This document shows positions 54,546 through 64,000 of a stretch of 64,000 nucleotides of DNA, piece by piece. The position numbers were made by a program, and so were the translations under genes. Position 1 is the first letter of the stretch, and each line of letters begins with the position of its first letter. The stretch covers positions 1,426,001 to 1,490,000 of the forward strand of contig NZ_CP081848.1 of the NCBI RefSeq assembly GCF_018982885.2, read 5' to 3'. The notes below the pieces were generated by a model. The model saw only the letters and a list, made by a program, of their open reading frames with translations. It was not told where the DNA came from and did no database searches. This DNA comes from Polymorphobacter megasporae. GTDB lineage: Bacteria; Pseudomonadota; Alphaproteobacteria; Sphingomonadales; Sphingomonadaceae.

Positions 54546-54982
54546 AACGCAACGCCTCCAATCAGGGTCGAAAACAAGGCGTTATACCCCGCCATCGAGA
54601 TACCGAACAGCGTCCACGCCGCCGCATCGCAACGGATCATCGGCGTCGCCAGCGCGGCAGTGATGAAGTCGGGGCCCGAAGCCAGACCCGCGGCGGTGCA
54701 CGCCTGCGGCCCGGCCCACCAGTGATACTCGACCCCGGCGTGAAAATATCCGATCGCCGCCGTCGCCAGCACCGCCAACGCGGCGAGCGCGACGACCGCG
54801 CGGTTGCTCCGCATTGCCCAGGCGACCAGCCCGAGGGCAAGCGCCGCGACATGCGGCCAGCGCTGCCACAGGCACATCTCGCACGGGGCAAGGTGGCCGA
54901 TGTACTGGAACGCGAGTGCCCCGCCGAGCAGCGCAGTGCTGCCGACAAGGACGAGCGCATTGGCGGCCTGATTAGAGCGCAT
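54518..54982 (-). CDS. dsbB: Disulfide bond formation protein B
   Basis: A 154-residue inner-membrane protein with four hydrophobic helices. The first redox pair is APCEMCLWQRWPH (CxxC). The second pair is formed by the Cys in GPQACTAAG and the Cys in PMIRCDAAAW. DsbB passes electrons from DsbA to ubiquinone, which suits its linkage with coq7. It overlaps the YqaA-like gene upstream by 11 nt. Confidence 0.92.
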   Translation of the reverse strand: MRSNQAANALVLVGSTALLGGALAFQYIGHLAPCEMCLWQRWPHVAALALGLVAWAMRSNRAVVALAALAVLATAAIGYFHAGVEYHWWAGPQACTAAGLASGPDFITAALATPMIRCDAAAWTLFGISMAGYNALFSTLIGGVALWLVRPSSR

Positions 54983-55541
54983 AGCGGATCACCACGAAAG
55001 CGGTCAGCAACAGCAGGCAGACGATCGCGACCCAATGGAAGTGATGCTCGATGAAGTGCTGCGCGGCCGTGCCGAACTGGCGCAGGAGCAGCGCAACGAC
55101 AAGGAAGCGCCCGCCGCGTCCGACGATCGAGGCAAGCAGGGCCCCTGCCAATCCGAGGTGGACGCTCCCTGCCGCCACTGCTGCTGGCATCGGCGCGAGC
55201 AGGAACGCGACCGGCCACAGCGCTGCATTGCCCGCGACCTGGACCTTGAACTGGTCGAACTCGGCCTTCTTGTGGAGGAAGATCAGCAGCGGATCGGCCA
55301 CCGCGTTGAACAGCGACGCGCCGATGTAATACGCGATCACGGCACCTGCCGCCGACGCCACCGCGCCGATCACCGCATAACGCAGCGACCGCTTCGGCTG
55401 TGCGATCGACATCGGCAGCTGGAGCAATTCGGGCGGAATGGTGAACAGCGCCCCGTCGATGAACGCGACCAGCGCCAGCCAGCGCTCGGCATCTGGGCGG
55501 CCAGCGAGGACGATAAGCCGGTCGTAAAGTGAGCGGAGCAA
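54972..55541 (-). CDS. YqaA family (DedA/VTT-type) membrane protein
   Basis: A 189-residue membrane protein. LVAFIDGALFTIPPELLQLPMSIAQPKRSLRYAVIGAVASAAGAVIAYYIG corresponds to the YqaA/SNARE-associated domain, with the re-entrant first half and the basic loop between. GRGGRFLVVALLLR contains the conserved Arg after a Gly-rich turn. The VTT superfamily includes lipid scramblases and undecaprenyl-phosphate flippases; YqaA itself is uncharacterised. It leads the operon YqaA-dsbB-coq7. Confidence 0.9.
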   Translation of the reverse strand: MLRSLYDRLIVLAGRPDAERWLALVAFIDGALFTIPPELLQLPMSIAQPKRSLRYAVIGAVASAAGAVIAYYIGASLFNAVADPLLIFLHKKAEFDQFKVQVAGNAALWPVAFLLAPMPAAVAAGSVHLGLAGALLASIVGRGGRFLVVALLLRQFGTAAQHFIEHHFHWVAIVCLLLLTAFVVIRYAL

Positions 55542-55641
55542 GCAGGGACCCTTCCGGCAGCGACGATTTGCCGTCTAGCACGTCGGCGGCTCAAGTCGTC
55601 GACAAAGGTGTCGCCGAGCGTTCGGTAGTGATCAAAGGAGC

Positions 55642-56841
55642 ATGTTTTTGATCGACGACCACAAAGACGACCGCGGCGCGACACTCGAGCGGAAGCGGAC
55701 GCTCAAGATGGCGGAGTCTACCCACGCCTACGTCCGGGGCAACACCGTAAAATTCTACGAGTGGCTCGCCGAATCGTCCGCCGCCGCCGCGCTGCCCGCC
55801 GAACCGCCGGTATGGATCTGTGGCGACTGCCACCTCGGCAATCTCGGGCCGCTCGCAGATGCCGACGGCAAGGTCGACGTGCAAATCCGCGACCTCGACC
55901 AGACCGTCATCGGCAATCCGACCCACGACCTGATCCGGCTCGGGCTGTCGCTCGCCACCGCCGCGCGGGGTGCAGACCTGCCCGGGGTCACGACCGCGCG
56001 GATGATCGAGGAAATCGTCGACGGCTACGATTCCGCCCTCGCCGATCCCAGCCATCACGACCCGGCCCCCGAGCCCGACGCCGTCCGCGCGGTCAGGCGG
56101 CGTGCTCTCGGCCGGCGCTGGCGGCACCTTGCCGAGGAGCGGCTGAGCGACATCAAGCCGACGATCCCGCTCGGCAAGAAGTTCTGGGCGCTGACCGATG
56201 CCGAGCGTTCCGGCCTCGACGCGCTGTTTGCCGAGGACGGGGTCAAGCAGATGGTGACCACGCTTAGCGGACGGAACGATCACAATGACGTTGCGCTGGT
56301 CGACGCCGCGTACTGGATGAAGGGGTGCAGCTCGCTCGGGAAGCTGCGCTTTGCAGCACTGATCGCCATCGAACGCCACGGCAAACCGCCACAAATGGCG
56401 TTGGTCGACATCAAGGAGGCGGTCGCGGCAGCGGCCCCGGCAGCCGCCAGTTCGACTATTCCGGCCGACCACGCAATCCGCGTCGTCACCGGAGCGCGCG
56501 CGCTGTCCCCAAACCTCGGCGAACGAATGCTTGCGGCGAAGCTGCTCGGCAGTCCGGTCGTGTTGCGCGAGTTGATGCCGCAAGACCTCAAGCTCGAGAT
56601 CGACCAGTTCTCGCGCGTCGAGGCGACGAGAGCGGCGCGTTACCTCGGCCAGGTCGTCGGCAAGGCGCATGCACGCCAGATGGATCGCGCAACGCGGCGG
56701 GAATGGCGGTCGTTGCTCGGCGACTACCGTGGCAGCGGCATCGAGGCACCATCGTGGCTCTGGCGCGCGGTGGTCGACCTCGTCGCCAGCCACGAGGCCG
56801 GCTACCTCGAACACTGCCGCCGCTATGCGATGGCAGCTTAG
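55642..56841 (+). CDS. DUF2252 family protein
   Basis: A 399-residue protein of DUF2252, which is distantly related to phosphotransferase/kinase folds. Signature stretches are VWICGDCHLGNLGPLADADGKVDVQIRDLDQTVIGNPTHDLIRLGLSLA (HxxN and D catalytic-loop-like), AYWMKGCSSLGKLRFAALI, ALVDIKEAVAA and REWRSLLGDYRGSG. The biological role is unknown. AAAGGAG ends only 1 nt before ATG 55642, so the in-frame TTG 55648 may be the real start. It is divergent from the YqaA-like gene and convergent with the protease, overlapping by 4 nt. Confidence 0.9.
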   Translation: MFLIDDHKDDRGATLERKRTLKMAESTHAYVRGNTVKFYEWLAESSAAAALPAEPPVWICGDCHLGNLGPLADADGKVDVQIRDLDQTVIGNPTHDLIRLGLSLATAARGADLPGVTTARMIEEIVDGYDSALADPSHHDPAPEPDAVRAVRRRALGRRWRHLAEERLSDIKPTIPLGKKFWALTDAERSGLDALFAEDGVKQMVTTLSGRNDHNDVALVDAAYWMKGCSSLGKLRFAALIAIERHGKPPQMALVDIKEAVAAAAPAAASSTIPADHAIRVVTGARALSPNLGERMLAAKLLGSPVVLRELMPQDLKLEIDQFSRVEATRAARYLGQVVGKAHARQMDRATRREWRSLLGDYRGSGIEAPSWLWRAVVDLVASHEAGYLEHCRRYAMAA

Positions 56842-58166
56842 CCCTTCGCGGCGGTCTGCACCGCCGCGCCCGGCGCGAGCCGACCGATCAGCTTGACCGC
56901 ATAGTCCATCTGATAGTCGGTGATGCCCTTTTTCTTGAGCGTCTCGGGGGTGTCGGCGAAGCGCGGATCAGCCTTGACGTCGGTCTCGATCAGCTTGTCG
57001 CCCGCCTTGACCTCGTTGATCAGGTGGCGCTTGAGGTCGGCCTCGCGCAACTTCGGGCGCGACGCGTCGGCGGCGAGCGGATCGCTGAGCTGCGGCACGA
57101 CGATGTCGGGCTCGATGCCGGCTTCCTGCACCGAACGTCCCGACGGGGTATAGTAACGCGCCGTCGTCAGCCGCAGCGCGCTGGTTTCGTCGAGCGGGAT
57201 CAGCGTCTGGACCGATCCCTTGCCGAAGCTGCGCTGGCCGAGGATGATCGCGCGGCGCTGGTCCTGCAGCGCCCCGGCGACGATCTCGGCGGCCGACGCC
57301 GAGCCTTCGTCGATCAGCACGACGACCGGTTTGCCGCCGGTCAGGTCGCCGCTATGCGCGTAGTAACGCTGGATATCGTTCTTTGTCCGCCCGCGCTGCG
57401 ACACGATCTCGCCGTGGTCGAGAAAGGCGTCGCTGACCTCGATCGACTGGTCGAGCAGCCCGCCGGGGTTCGAGCGCAGGTCGATGATGAAGCCGCCGAG
57501 CTTGTCGCCAAGCTGCTTCTCGATCCCGGCGATCGCCGCCTTGGTCGCGGGTCCGGTCTGCTTGCTGAACGAGGCGATGCGGATGATCCCGGCGTCACCC
57601 TTGACCTCCCACTTGACCGGCTTGATCTGGATGATCTCGCGCTTGAGGGTGAATTCGAGCGGCTTCGGCGCGCCTTCGCGGATCACGGTGATCTTGATCG
57701 TCGTGCCCGCCGCGCCGCGCATCTTGTCGACCGCCTCGGTCAGCGTCACGCCGTACAGCAGCTCGCCGTCGATCCGAGTGATGTAGTCGCCCGACTTGAT
57801 CCCGGCGCGAGCGGCGGGCGTGTCGTCGGTCGGGGCGACGACCTTGACCGCGCCCTCCTCGGTCGAGACGGTCAGGCCGAGCCCGCCATATTCGCCGTCG
57901 GTGACCTGCTTCATGTTGGCGAAGTCGCGTGCGTCGAGGTAGCTCGAATGCGGATCGAGGCTGGCGAGCATGCCGTTGATCGCACCCTCGATCAGCTTCT
58001 TGTCATCGACCTTGTCGACGTAATCGGCGCGGACACGTTCGAACACATCCATCAGCGCGTCGAGGCGCTTATTGGTATCGGTCTCGGGCGCCGCCTGGAG
58101 CATCGGCGCGGGGAGCAGGACGAGAAGGCTCGCGGTCAGCGCAAGTCGGACGCGGGTCGACAGCAT
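56838..58166 (-). CDS. ctpA: S41 family C-terminal processing peptidase (CtpA)
   Basis: A 442-residue periplasmic protease. The signal peptide is RVRLALTASLLVLLPAPMLQAAP. The DPHSSYLDARDF segment is typical. The PDZ domain follows (GGLGLTVSTEEGAVKVVAPTDDTPAARAGIKSGDYI, about residues 85-165). The catalytic part has FIIDLRSNPGGLLD, DEGSASAAEIVAGALQD with the Ser nucleophile, and GQRSFGKGSVQTLIPL with the Lys base. GAAGGAA about 8 nt before ATG 58166 marks the start; the longer frame reads back through rlmH. Substrates are envelope proteins or peptidoglycan hydrolases, by homology. Confidence 0.95.
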   Translation of the reverse strand: MLSTRVRLALTASLLVLLPAPMLQAAPETDTNKRLDALMDVFERVRADYVDKVDDKKLIEGAINGMLASLDPHSSYLDARDFANMKQVTDGEYGGLGLTVSTEEGAVKVVAPTDDTPAARAGIKSGDYITRIDGELLYGVTLTEAVDKMRGAAGTTIKITVIREGAPKPLEFTLKREIIQIKPVKWEVKGDAGIIRIASFSKQTGPATKAAIAGIEKQLGDKLGGFIIDLRSNPGGLLDQSIEVSDAFLDHGEIVSQRGRTKNDIQRYYAHSGDLTGGKPVVVLIDEGSASAAEIVAGALQDQRRAIILGQRSFGKGSVQTLIPLDETSALRLTTARYYTPSGRSVQEAGIEPDIVVPQLSDPLAADASRPKLREADLKRHLINEVKAGDKLIETDVKADPRFADTPETLKKKGITDYQMDYAVKLIGRLAPGAAVQTAAKG

Positions 58167-58212
58167 AAGCAATTCCTTCGGCAATCCGCCAGATATAGCA
58201 TTTCGGCCGCAG

Positions 58213-58638
58213 CTAGCCATCACGATGATACGGATGTCCCGCCAGCAGCGATGTCGCACGATAAAGCTGCTCGGCGAGCATTGCGCGAACGAGCAGGTGC
58301 GGCCATGTCGCGGGGCCGAAACTGAGCAACAAGCCGGCAGTCGCCCGCGCAGCTTCGCCATGCCCATCGGCCGGACCGATGATAAAGCGCGCCTCGCGCA
58401 TCCCGTCGTCGCGCCACCCCGCCAGCCGGTCGGCAAAGGCGCGCGACGTCAGCGCGGTGCCGCGTTCGTCGAGCAGGACCGTCACCGCGGGGGTCGGCAG
58501 GTCGGGGACCTTGCCGCTGCCCGCGTCGCTCAACTCGGTCAGCGTCAGCGGCCACGTGATGCGCTTGAGATAACGATCGACGAGGTCGGCCTCCGGTCCG
58601 CGTCCGATCCGGCCATGCGCAACGACGTGAAGGCGCAA
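58213..58638 (-). CDS. rlmH: 23S rRNA (pseudouridine1915-N3)-methyltransferase
   Basis: A 141-residue SPOUT enzyme that methylates pseudouridine 1915 in helix 69. LLDERGTALTSRAFADRLAGWRDDG and ARFIIGPADGHG form the knotted SAM site, and the C-terminal signature is LVRAMLAEQLYRATSLLAGHPYHRDG. It follows rsfS directly: the rlmH start abuts the rsfS stop at 58639. The rsfS-rlmH pair is standard. Confidence 0.95.
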   Translation of the reverse strand: MRLHVVAHGRIGRGPEADLVDRYLKRITWPLTLTELSDAGSGKVPDLPTPAVTVLLDERGTALTSRAFADRLAGWRDDGMREARFIIGPADGHGEAARATAGLLLSFGPATWPHLLVRAMLAEQLYRATSLLAGHPYHRDG

Positions 58639-59181
58639 TTAGTCGTCTTCGCCGTCGTCGAAGGCCTCTTCGGTGCCAAGTGAGGCGGCCTCGAACGGAG
58701 TCGCATCGGGAACCGGGTCGAGATCCTTGAATGCGGAGGCTTTCGGCGGGGCGCGGCGCTCGCTGGTCGATCCGCTCGGGCCATCGAACGCCCACATCTT
58801 CTCGAGATTGTAGAAGGTGCGGACCTCGGGGCGGAACAGATGGACGATGACGTCCTGCGCGTCGATCAGCACCCAGTCGGCGGCGGGCAGGCCTTCGATC
58901 CGAACGCTGCGACCGAGTTCAGCCTTGGCACGCTCGGCGATCTTCGCTGCCATCGACGCGACCTGCCGGGTCGACCGGCCGCTCGCGATGACCATATGAT
59001 CGGCAATCGATGTCTTGCCGGCGAGCGGGATCGACACGACCTCGACCGCCTGGTCGTCCTCGAGCGTCGACATCACCAGCGCGTGGAGCGCCATCACCGC
59101 GGGGTCGTTTGCGCCGACGGCACGCGGTGCAGCAGCGGTCGTCAAAGCCGTCCGGGGAGCGGCGGCGGGAGTCAAAGCCAA
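58639..59181 (-). CDS. rsfS: Ribosome silencing factor RsfS
   Basis: RsfS binds uL14 and blocks subunit joining in starvation. The core is VMSTLEDDQAVEVVSIPLAG, SIADHMVIASGRSTRQVASMAAKI, RIEGLPAADWVLIDAQDVIVHLFRPEVRTFYNLEKMW. A 55-residue acidic, probably flexible tail follows (EEAFDDGEDD), longer than in E. coli. The start is uncertain. TTG 59181 has GAGGA 7 nt upstream and lies just after the nadD stop; GTG 59238 and ATG 59094 are in-frame alternatives. Confidence 0.92.
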   Translation of the reverse strand: MALTPAAAPRTALTTAAAPRAVGANDPAVMALHALVMSTLEDDQAVEVVSIPLAGKTSIADHMVIASGRSTRQVASMAAKIAERAKAELGRSVRIEGLPAADWVLIDAQDVIVHLFRPEVRTFYNLEKMWAFDGPSGSTSERRAPPKASAFKDLDPVPDATPFEAASLGTEEAFDDGEDD

Positions 59182-59194
59182 GTCGTAGTCCTCA

Positions 59195-59791
59195 TCATCG
59201 GGAAGCCCGGCCGCGATCGGCCCAGGTCGGGTCAGCACTCCGGATCGCTGTCGCCGACAGCGGGCTCATCCTGATGTCGAGAACGACGATCGCCGGAAGC
59301 CTCCATTCGCGCCAGCGTCGTGCGGATGCCGAAGCATGCCGCCAACGCCTGAACCACGCCATCGCCGGCGCCGTCAAAGCTGGGCCCATATAGCCCGGAC
59401 GCGCAAAAACCGCAATCGGTACGAGACGCGCCAGCGCGCGCCACCGCGACCACTGGTCGAAGTCGACGAGGTTGTCCGCGCCCATCAGCCAGACAAAGCG
59501 GACCTTGGGGTAGCGGCGGAGCAATGCGGCGACGGTATCGACCGCATAGCGGGTGCCGAGCCCGACTTCGAGATCGCTGACGACGATGCGCCGGTGCCGC
59601 GCGACAAGGTTCGCCGAGGCGACCCGCGCCGCGAGCGGGGCCATGTCGGAGCTCGTCTTGAGCGGGTTCTGCGGACTGACCAGCCACCACACTTCGTCGA
59701 GGTCGAGCAGCCGCAGCGCCTCGACGCTGATGTGGCGATGCCCGGCATGCGCTGGATTGAACGACCCGCCGAGGAGCCCGACGGTCTTCAG
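59195..59791 (-). CDS. nadD: Nicotinate-nucleotide adenylyltransferase (apparent CTG start)
   Basis: A 198-residue NadD, which forms deamido-NAD from NaMN and ATP. The conserved N-terminus [18 protein letters not shown], with the (H/T)xGH motif, lies upstream of the first canonical start, GTG 59692. [22 protein letters not shown] and [10 protein letters not shown] (ISxTxIR motif) follow. No ATG, GTG or TTG occurs between the end of proA and [12 protein letters not shown] 59791-59789 overlaps the proA TGA as CTGA, matching the spacing of the GTGA and ATGA couplings elsewhere, so I take it as the start. Confidence 0.9.
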   Translation of the reverse strand: MKTVGLLGGSFNPAHAGHRHISVEALRLLDLDEVWWLVSPQNPLKTSSDMAPLAARVASANLVARHRRIVVSDLEVGLGTRYAVDTVAALLRRYPKVRFVWLMGADNLVDFDQWSRWRALARLVPIAVFARPGYMGPALTAPAMAWFRRWRHASASARRWREWRLPAIVVLDIRMSPLSATAIRSADPTWADRGRASR

Positions 59792-61035
59792 CCGCGCACC
59801 TGTCCGGTGCCCCGCACGATGTTCTTGTACGTTGTAAGCCCTTCAAGTGCCACAGGGCCGCGGGCGTGGAGGCGGCCGGTGGCGATGCCGATTTCTGCGC
59901 CGAAGCCGAACTCGCCGCCGTCGGCGAACTGGGTCGAGGCGTTGTGGAGGACGATCGCGCTGTCGACCTCGGTGAGGAATCGCGCGGCGGCAGTGGGGTC
60001 GGCGGTGACGATCGCGTCGGTGTGGTGCGAGCCGTGACGGGCGATGTGGTCGACTGCTCCGGCAACTCCATCAACGAGGATTACCGCAGTGATTGCATCG
60101 AGATACTCGGTGTCCCAGTCGCTGTCAGAAGCGAGGATAAGGCGGGTGTCGAGGGGCATGAGGTCGGCGGAGGCGCGGACTTCGCAGTTGGCGTCGAGGA
60201 GGGCGGTGATCAAACTGGCGGCATCGGGGCACGCGCGGTCGATCAGCAGCGTTTCCATCGCGCCGCAGACGCCGGTCCGGCGCATCTTGGCGTCGAGGAC
60301 GATCGCCTTGGCCATCGCCGGATCGGCGGCGGCATCGACGTAGACGTGGTTGTTTCCGTCCAAATGCGCGAGCACCGGGACCCGCGCTTCGGCCACGACG
60401 CGCGCGACTAACCCCTTGCCGCCGCGAGGAATTATGACGTCGATCAGACCATGGGCGGCGAGCATTGCGCCGACCAGAGCGCGGTCGGGGGAGGCGACGA
60501 GCTGGATCGCGGCGGCGGGGAGCCCGGCGGATTCGAGGCCTTCGACCAATGCGGCGTGGATTGCGGCGTTCGATGCCGCTGCTTCGCTGCCGCCGCGGAG
60601 AATGACGGCGTTTCCGGCCATCAGGCACAGGGCTCCGGCATCGGCGGTGACGTTCGGGCGGCTTTCGTAGATGATCCCGACCACGCCGAGCGGCACCCTA
60701 ACCCGTTCGAATCGCAGGCCGTTGGGCTGTTCCCAGGCGGCGATCACCGCACCGACCGGGTCGGGCAGGGCGGCGACGGCGTCGAGTCCGGCGGCGATTG
60801 CCTCGATTCGGGCCTCGTCGAGGGTCAATCGGTCGATCAAAGCGGGTGAAAGATGAGGTGCCGCCGCCAGATCGCGCCGATTCGCTGCCAGAATCGCTCC
60901 GGCCCTCGCGCGCACAGACACCGCACAGGCGCGCACCCCGTCGGCTTTCGCCCGCGCCTCTTCGCGCGCTAGCAGCACCGCCGCCCCGCGCGCAGCGGCC
61001 CCCATTTCGGCGATGATCGCCGTCGCGTCGGTCAC
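59788..61035 (-). CDS. proA: Gamma-glutamyl phosphate reductase
   Basis: A 415-residue aldehyde-dehydrogenase-fold enzyme, step 2 of proline synthesis. [38 protein letters not shown] is the NADPH site, and the catalytic Cys is in [40 protein letters not shown] is typical of ProA, and [30 protein letters not shown]-like sequence ends it (here [18 protein letters not shown]). The start overlaps the proB stop (ATGA). It forms the proB-proA-nadD-rsfS-rlmH run. Confidence 0.96.
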   Translation of the reverse strand: MTDATAIIAEMGAAARGAAVLLAREEARAKADGVRACAVSVRARAGAILAANRRDLAAAPHLSPALIDRLTLDEARIEAIAAGLDAVAALPDPVGAVIAAWEQPNGLRFERVRVPLGVVGIIYESRPNVTADAGALCLMAGNAVILRGGSEAAASNAAIHAALVEGLESAGLPAAAIQLVASPDRALVGAMLAAHGLIDVIIPRGGKGLVARVVAEARVPVLAHLDGNNHVYVDAAADPAMAKAIVLDAKMRRTGVCGAMETLLIDRACPDAASLITALLDANCEVRASADLMPLDTRLILASDSDWDTEYLDAITAVILVDGVAGAVDHIARHGSHHTDAIVTADPTAAARFLTEVDSAIVLHNASTQFADGGEFGFGAEIGIATGRLHARGPVALEGLTTYKNIVRGTGQVRG

Positions 61036-62210
61036 AGCAGCACCAGATGATCGCGGTGGATCAGCGCCGAGCGCGGGGCATAGCCGAGCAGCCCGGCCTG
61101 CGCGTCGTTGCGCTGGCCGGCGATGCGCGCGGCGTCGGCGGCGTCATAGGCGGAAAGCCCGCGCGCGACCGCACCGCCGGGGCCGACGACCTCGACGACG
61201 TCACCGCGTTCGAACCGGCCCTCGACGCGGATCGCCCCGGCGGCGAGCAGGCTGCGCCCGGCGGCGAGGGCGACGACCGCCCCGGCGTCGACGAAAATGC
61301 GCCCGGCGACAGTCAGCCGCCCTGCCAGCCACGCCTTGCGCGCGCGCGCAGCCGGTCCCGCGACGAACACCGTGCCGTGGCCGGTCGCGGCGAAACGCGC
61401 GAGCGGACGGTCGACGCGCCCATCGGCGATCGCAAGGTGGATGCCCGCCGCGAGCGCGATCTTCGCCGCCGCGATTTTCGCCGCCATCCCTCCGGTGCCG
61501 ACGCCGGAGCCCGATTCGGCGCTCGCCATGACCTCGACCTCGGGGCCGATCGCGTCGACGGTCGGGATCAGCGCCGCCGCCGGATCGCGCCGCGGATCGC
61601 CCGAATACAGTCCGTCGATGTCGGACAGCAGGATCACCGCCGCGGCCCCGGCGGCCTGTCCGGCGCGCGCGGCGAGGCGGTCGTTGTCGCCGAAGCGGAT
61701 TTCGGCGGTGGCGACGCTGTCGTTTTCGTTGATCACCGGGACGACACCGAGCGTCAGCAGCCGGTCGAGCGTCGCTGCGACGTTGAGGTAGCGCCGCCGG
61801 TCCTCGAGGTCGCCGAGCGTCAGCAGGATCTGCGCCGCCTGGATATCGTGCGCTGCGAGCAGTTCGGCATAGCACGATGCGAGCATGATCTGTCCCGTCG
61901 CGGCTGCCGCCTGCGCGTCCTCGAGGCTCGCCCGCCCGCGCTTGGGCAGGCCGAGCCGCTGCGCCCCAAGCGCGATCGCGCCCGAGGTGACGATCGCGAC
62001 CTGTTGGCCTGCGGCGCGTCGTTCGGCGATATCGGCGAGGACGCCGGCGAGCCAGTCGCGACGGACGATGCCGTCGTCACCGACGAGGAGCGAGGAGCCG
62101 ATCTTGACGATGAGTCGGGGGCATTGCGCGGGGGAGAAGCGCGCGACGCGCTGGCGGATTGCGTCGTCCCCCCCATTAAGCTCGTCATCCCCGCGCAGGC
62201 GGGGACCCAT
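61032..62210 (-). CDS. proB: Glutamate 5-kinase (start lies in a repeat)
   Basis: An amino-acid kinase with a PUA domain, step 1 of proline synthesis. The kinase part starts [18 protein letters not shown] and has [55 protein letters not shown] and [18 protein letters not shown]. The PUA domain occupies roughly the last 80 residues. The only ATG in frame above the kinase domain is 62210, which lies inside the hairpin repeat and gives about 20 residues more than usual. A G7 run just downstream (62168-62174, plus-strand C7) would bring another ATG into frame if it were G8. Confidence 0.9.
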   Translation of the reverse strand: MGPRLRGDDELNGGDDAIRQRVARFSPAQCPRLIVKIGSSLLVGDDGIVRRDWLAGVLADIAERRAAGQQVAIVTSGAIALGAQRLGLPKRGRASLEDAQAAAATGQIMLASCYAELLAAHDIQAAQILLTLGDLEDRRRYLNVAATLDRLLTLGVVPVINENDSVATAEIRFGDNDRLAARAGQAAGAAAVILLSDIDGLYSGDPRRDPAAALIPTVDAIGPEVEVMASAESGSGVGTGGMAAKIAAAKIALAAGIHLAIADGRVDRPLARFAATGHGTVFVAGPAARARKAWLAGRLTVAGRIFVDAGAVVALAAGRSLLAAGAIRVEGRFERGDVVEVVGPGGAVARGLSAYDAADAARIAGQRNDAQAGLLGYAPRSALIHRDHLVLL

Positions 62211-62258
62211 CACCCCGACCGGCTGGGCTGATGGGTCCCCGCCTGCGCGGGGATGACG
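62183..62258. repeat. Family B hairpin repeat, copy 1 (76 bp)
   Basis: The perfect or nearly perfect arms CGTCATCCCCGCGCAGGCGG and CCGCCTGCGCGGGGATGACG enclose ACCCATCACCCCGACCGG. Each arm continues GGACCCAT/ATGGGTCC, so the stem is about 26 bp. It overlaps the 5' end of proB as annotated from ATG 62210. Confidence 0.9.
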
Positions 62259-62392
62259 GTTGAGATTAGGACCGCCCCCCTCAACTGAAGCCGCACCCCC
62301 GCCTTCGCGGGGATGACGGTTGGGGTTGGACCCGCCAGCGTCAACTGCATCCACGCTTTCGCTGGGTGCGCGGTTGGGATTGGAGTCGCTCC

Positions 62393-62395
<3 letters not shown>
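62249..62395. repeat. Degenerate tandem repeat, about 60-bp unit
   Basis: Downstream of the hairpin, a unit of GGGGATGACGGTTG + A/GGGTTGGACC-like sequence + TCAACTG + CCGC/CGCTTTCGC is repeated: about 62249-62308, 62309-62367, and a partial copy from 62368 (GGTGCGCGGTTGGGATTGGA) that runs into the obgE stop region. Each copy is a decayed right half of the family B element. No gene lies between 62211 and 62392. Confidence 0.7.
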
Positions 62396-63716
<1,321 letters not shown>

Positions 63717-63998
63717 CTATTCGGCGGCGATTGCCATCGGTTCCGGTCGTGCGTCGACGCTGACGTACTTGCGGCCGAGCTTGCCCGAGTGGAACACGAC
63801 GACACCTTCGGCGGTGGCGAACAGCGTGTGGTCCTTGCCGAGGCCGACGTTGCGGCCCGGATAGACGCGCGTGCCGCGCTGGCGGATGATGATGCAGCCG
63901 CCCGTGACGTCCTGGCCGCCGAAGCGCTTGACGCCGAGACGGCGCCCTGCGGAGTCGCGACCGTTGCGGGACGAGCCGCCTGCTTTCTTATGTGCCAT
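63717..63998 (-). CDS. rpmA: 50S ribosomal protein L27
   Basis: A 93-residue L27. The N-terminal [20 protein letters not shown] reaches the peptidyl-transferase centre. [23 protein letters not shown] and [20 protein letters not shown] complete the family pattern. The start at 63998 is 2 nt from the window end, so rplU, expected upstream, is outside. No N-terminal cleavage extension of the Firmicutes type is present. Confidence 0.97.
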   Translation of the reverse strand: MAHKKAGGSSRNGRDSAGRRLGVKRFGGQDVTGGCIIIRQRGTRVYPGRNVGLGKDHTLFATAEGVVVFHSGKLGRKYVSVDARPEPMAIAAE

Positions 63999-64000
63999 GG

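Noticed and set aside
56325-58325. A 666-codon plus-strand open frame from DUF2252 into the protease region.
   Set aside because: It overlaps two well-supported genes in the wrong frame or strand.

Overview
The window looks like ordinary chromosome from a GC-rich (about two thirds G+C by eye) alphaproteobacterium, most likely Sphingomonadales. Pointers are the trpF-trpB-trpA-accD-folC block, a coq7 ubiquinone gene, an OlsB-type ornithine-lipid acyltransferase, an alphaproteobacterial stand-alone HNH protein, a HIG1-type small membrane protein, and hairpin repeats of the kind common in sphingomonads. I see no prophage, insertion sequence, CRISPR array, rRNA or tRNA. Genes are packed tightly, and many are joined by 4-nt ATGA, GTGA or CTGA overlaps.

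Layout. 1-4.7 kb: end of folD, MarC-family protein, a polyprenol-type glycosyltransferase with its GtrA partner, argG and a Cys-rich copper-binding bundle. 4.7-13.5 kb (mostly minus): amino-acid permease, etfAB, ergothioneine genes egtB-egtD, cobalamin adenosyltransferase, HIG1-like protein, HNH nuclease, radC, map. 13.5-20.2 kb (plus): CinA-like, LapA-like, pyrF, then trpF-trpB-trpA-accD-folC. 20.2-29.4 kb: olsB, AmpG-like transporter, MgtC-like protein, Rieske oxygenase, PRISE-type reductase, dicarboxylate symporter, comM. 29.5-33.6 kb: the rpmH-rnpA-yidD-yidC-yihA cluster. 33.6-37.9 kb: GST, cupin, dapE, DUF535, folE. 37.9-50.1 kb: a carbohydrate region with a GH1 enzyme, an FMO/BVMO-like oxidase, a minus-strand operon (lactonase, cupin, ATP-dependent DNA ligase, mutarotase) and a plus-strand operon (IlvD/Edd dehydratase, DgoK, DgoA, GH2). 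50.1-56.8 kb: two small Gly-rich proteins, acs, Nudix, coq7, dsbB, YqaA-like, DUF2252. 56.8-64 kb (minus): S41 protease, rlmH, rsfS, nadD, proA, proB, obgE, rpmA.

The carbohydrate genes fit a De Ley-Doudoroff type route: GH2 releases galactose, mutarotase and lactonase process it, a dehydratase gives the 2-keto-3-deoxy acid, DgoK phosphorylates it, and DgoA cleaves it to pyruvate and glyceraldehyde 3-phosphate. The sugar dehydrogenase, transporter and regulator are not in the window.

The most striking observation is at 30.4 kb. The reading frame of the RNase P protein (rnpA) has no canonical start after rpmH. Its only ATG that keeps the whole conserved domain lies 7 nt upstream of the rpmH ATG, so rpmH would be nested out of frame inside rnpA behind one shared ribosome-binding site. 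That is the arrangement known from Thermus. Three further genes (radC, nadD, proB) also have missing, non-canonical or repeat-borne starts. At least three families of hairpin repeats occupy the intergenic gaps.
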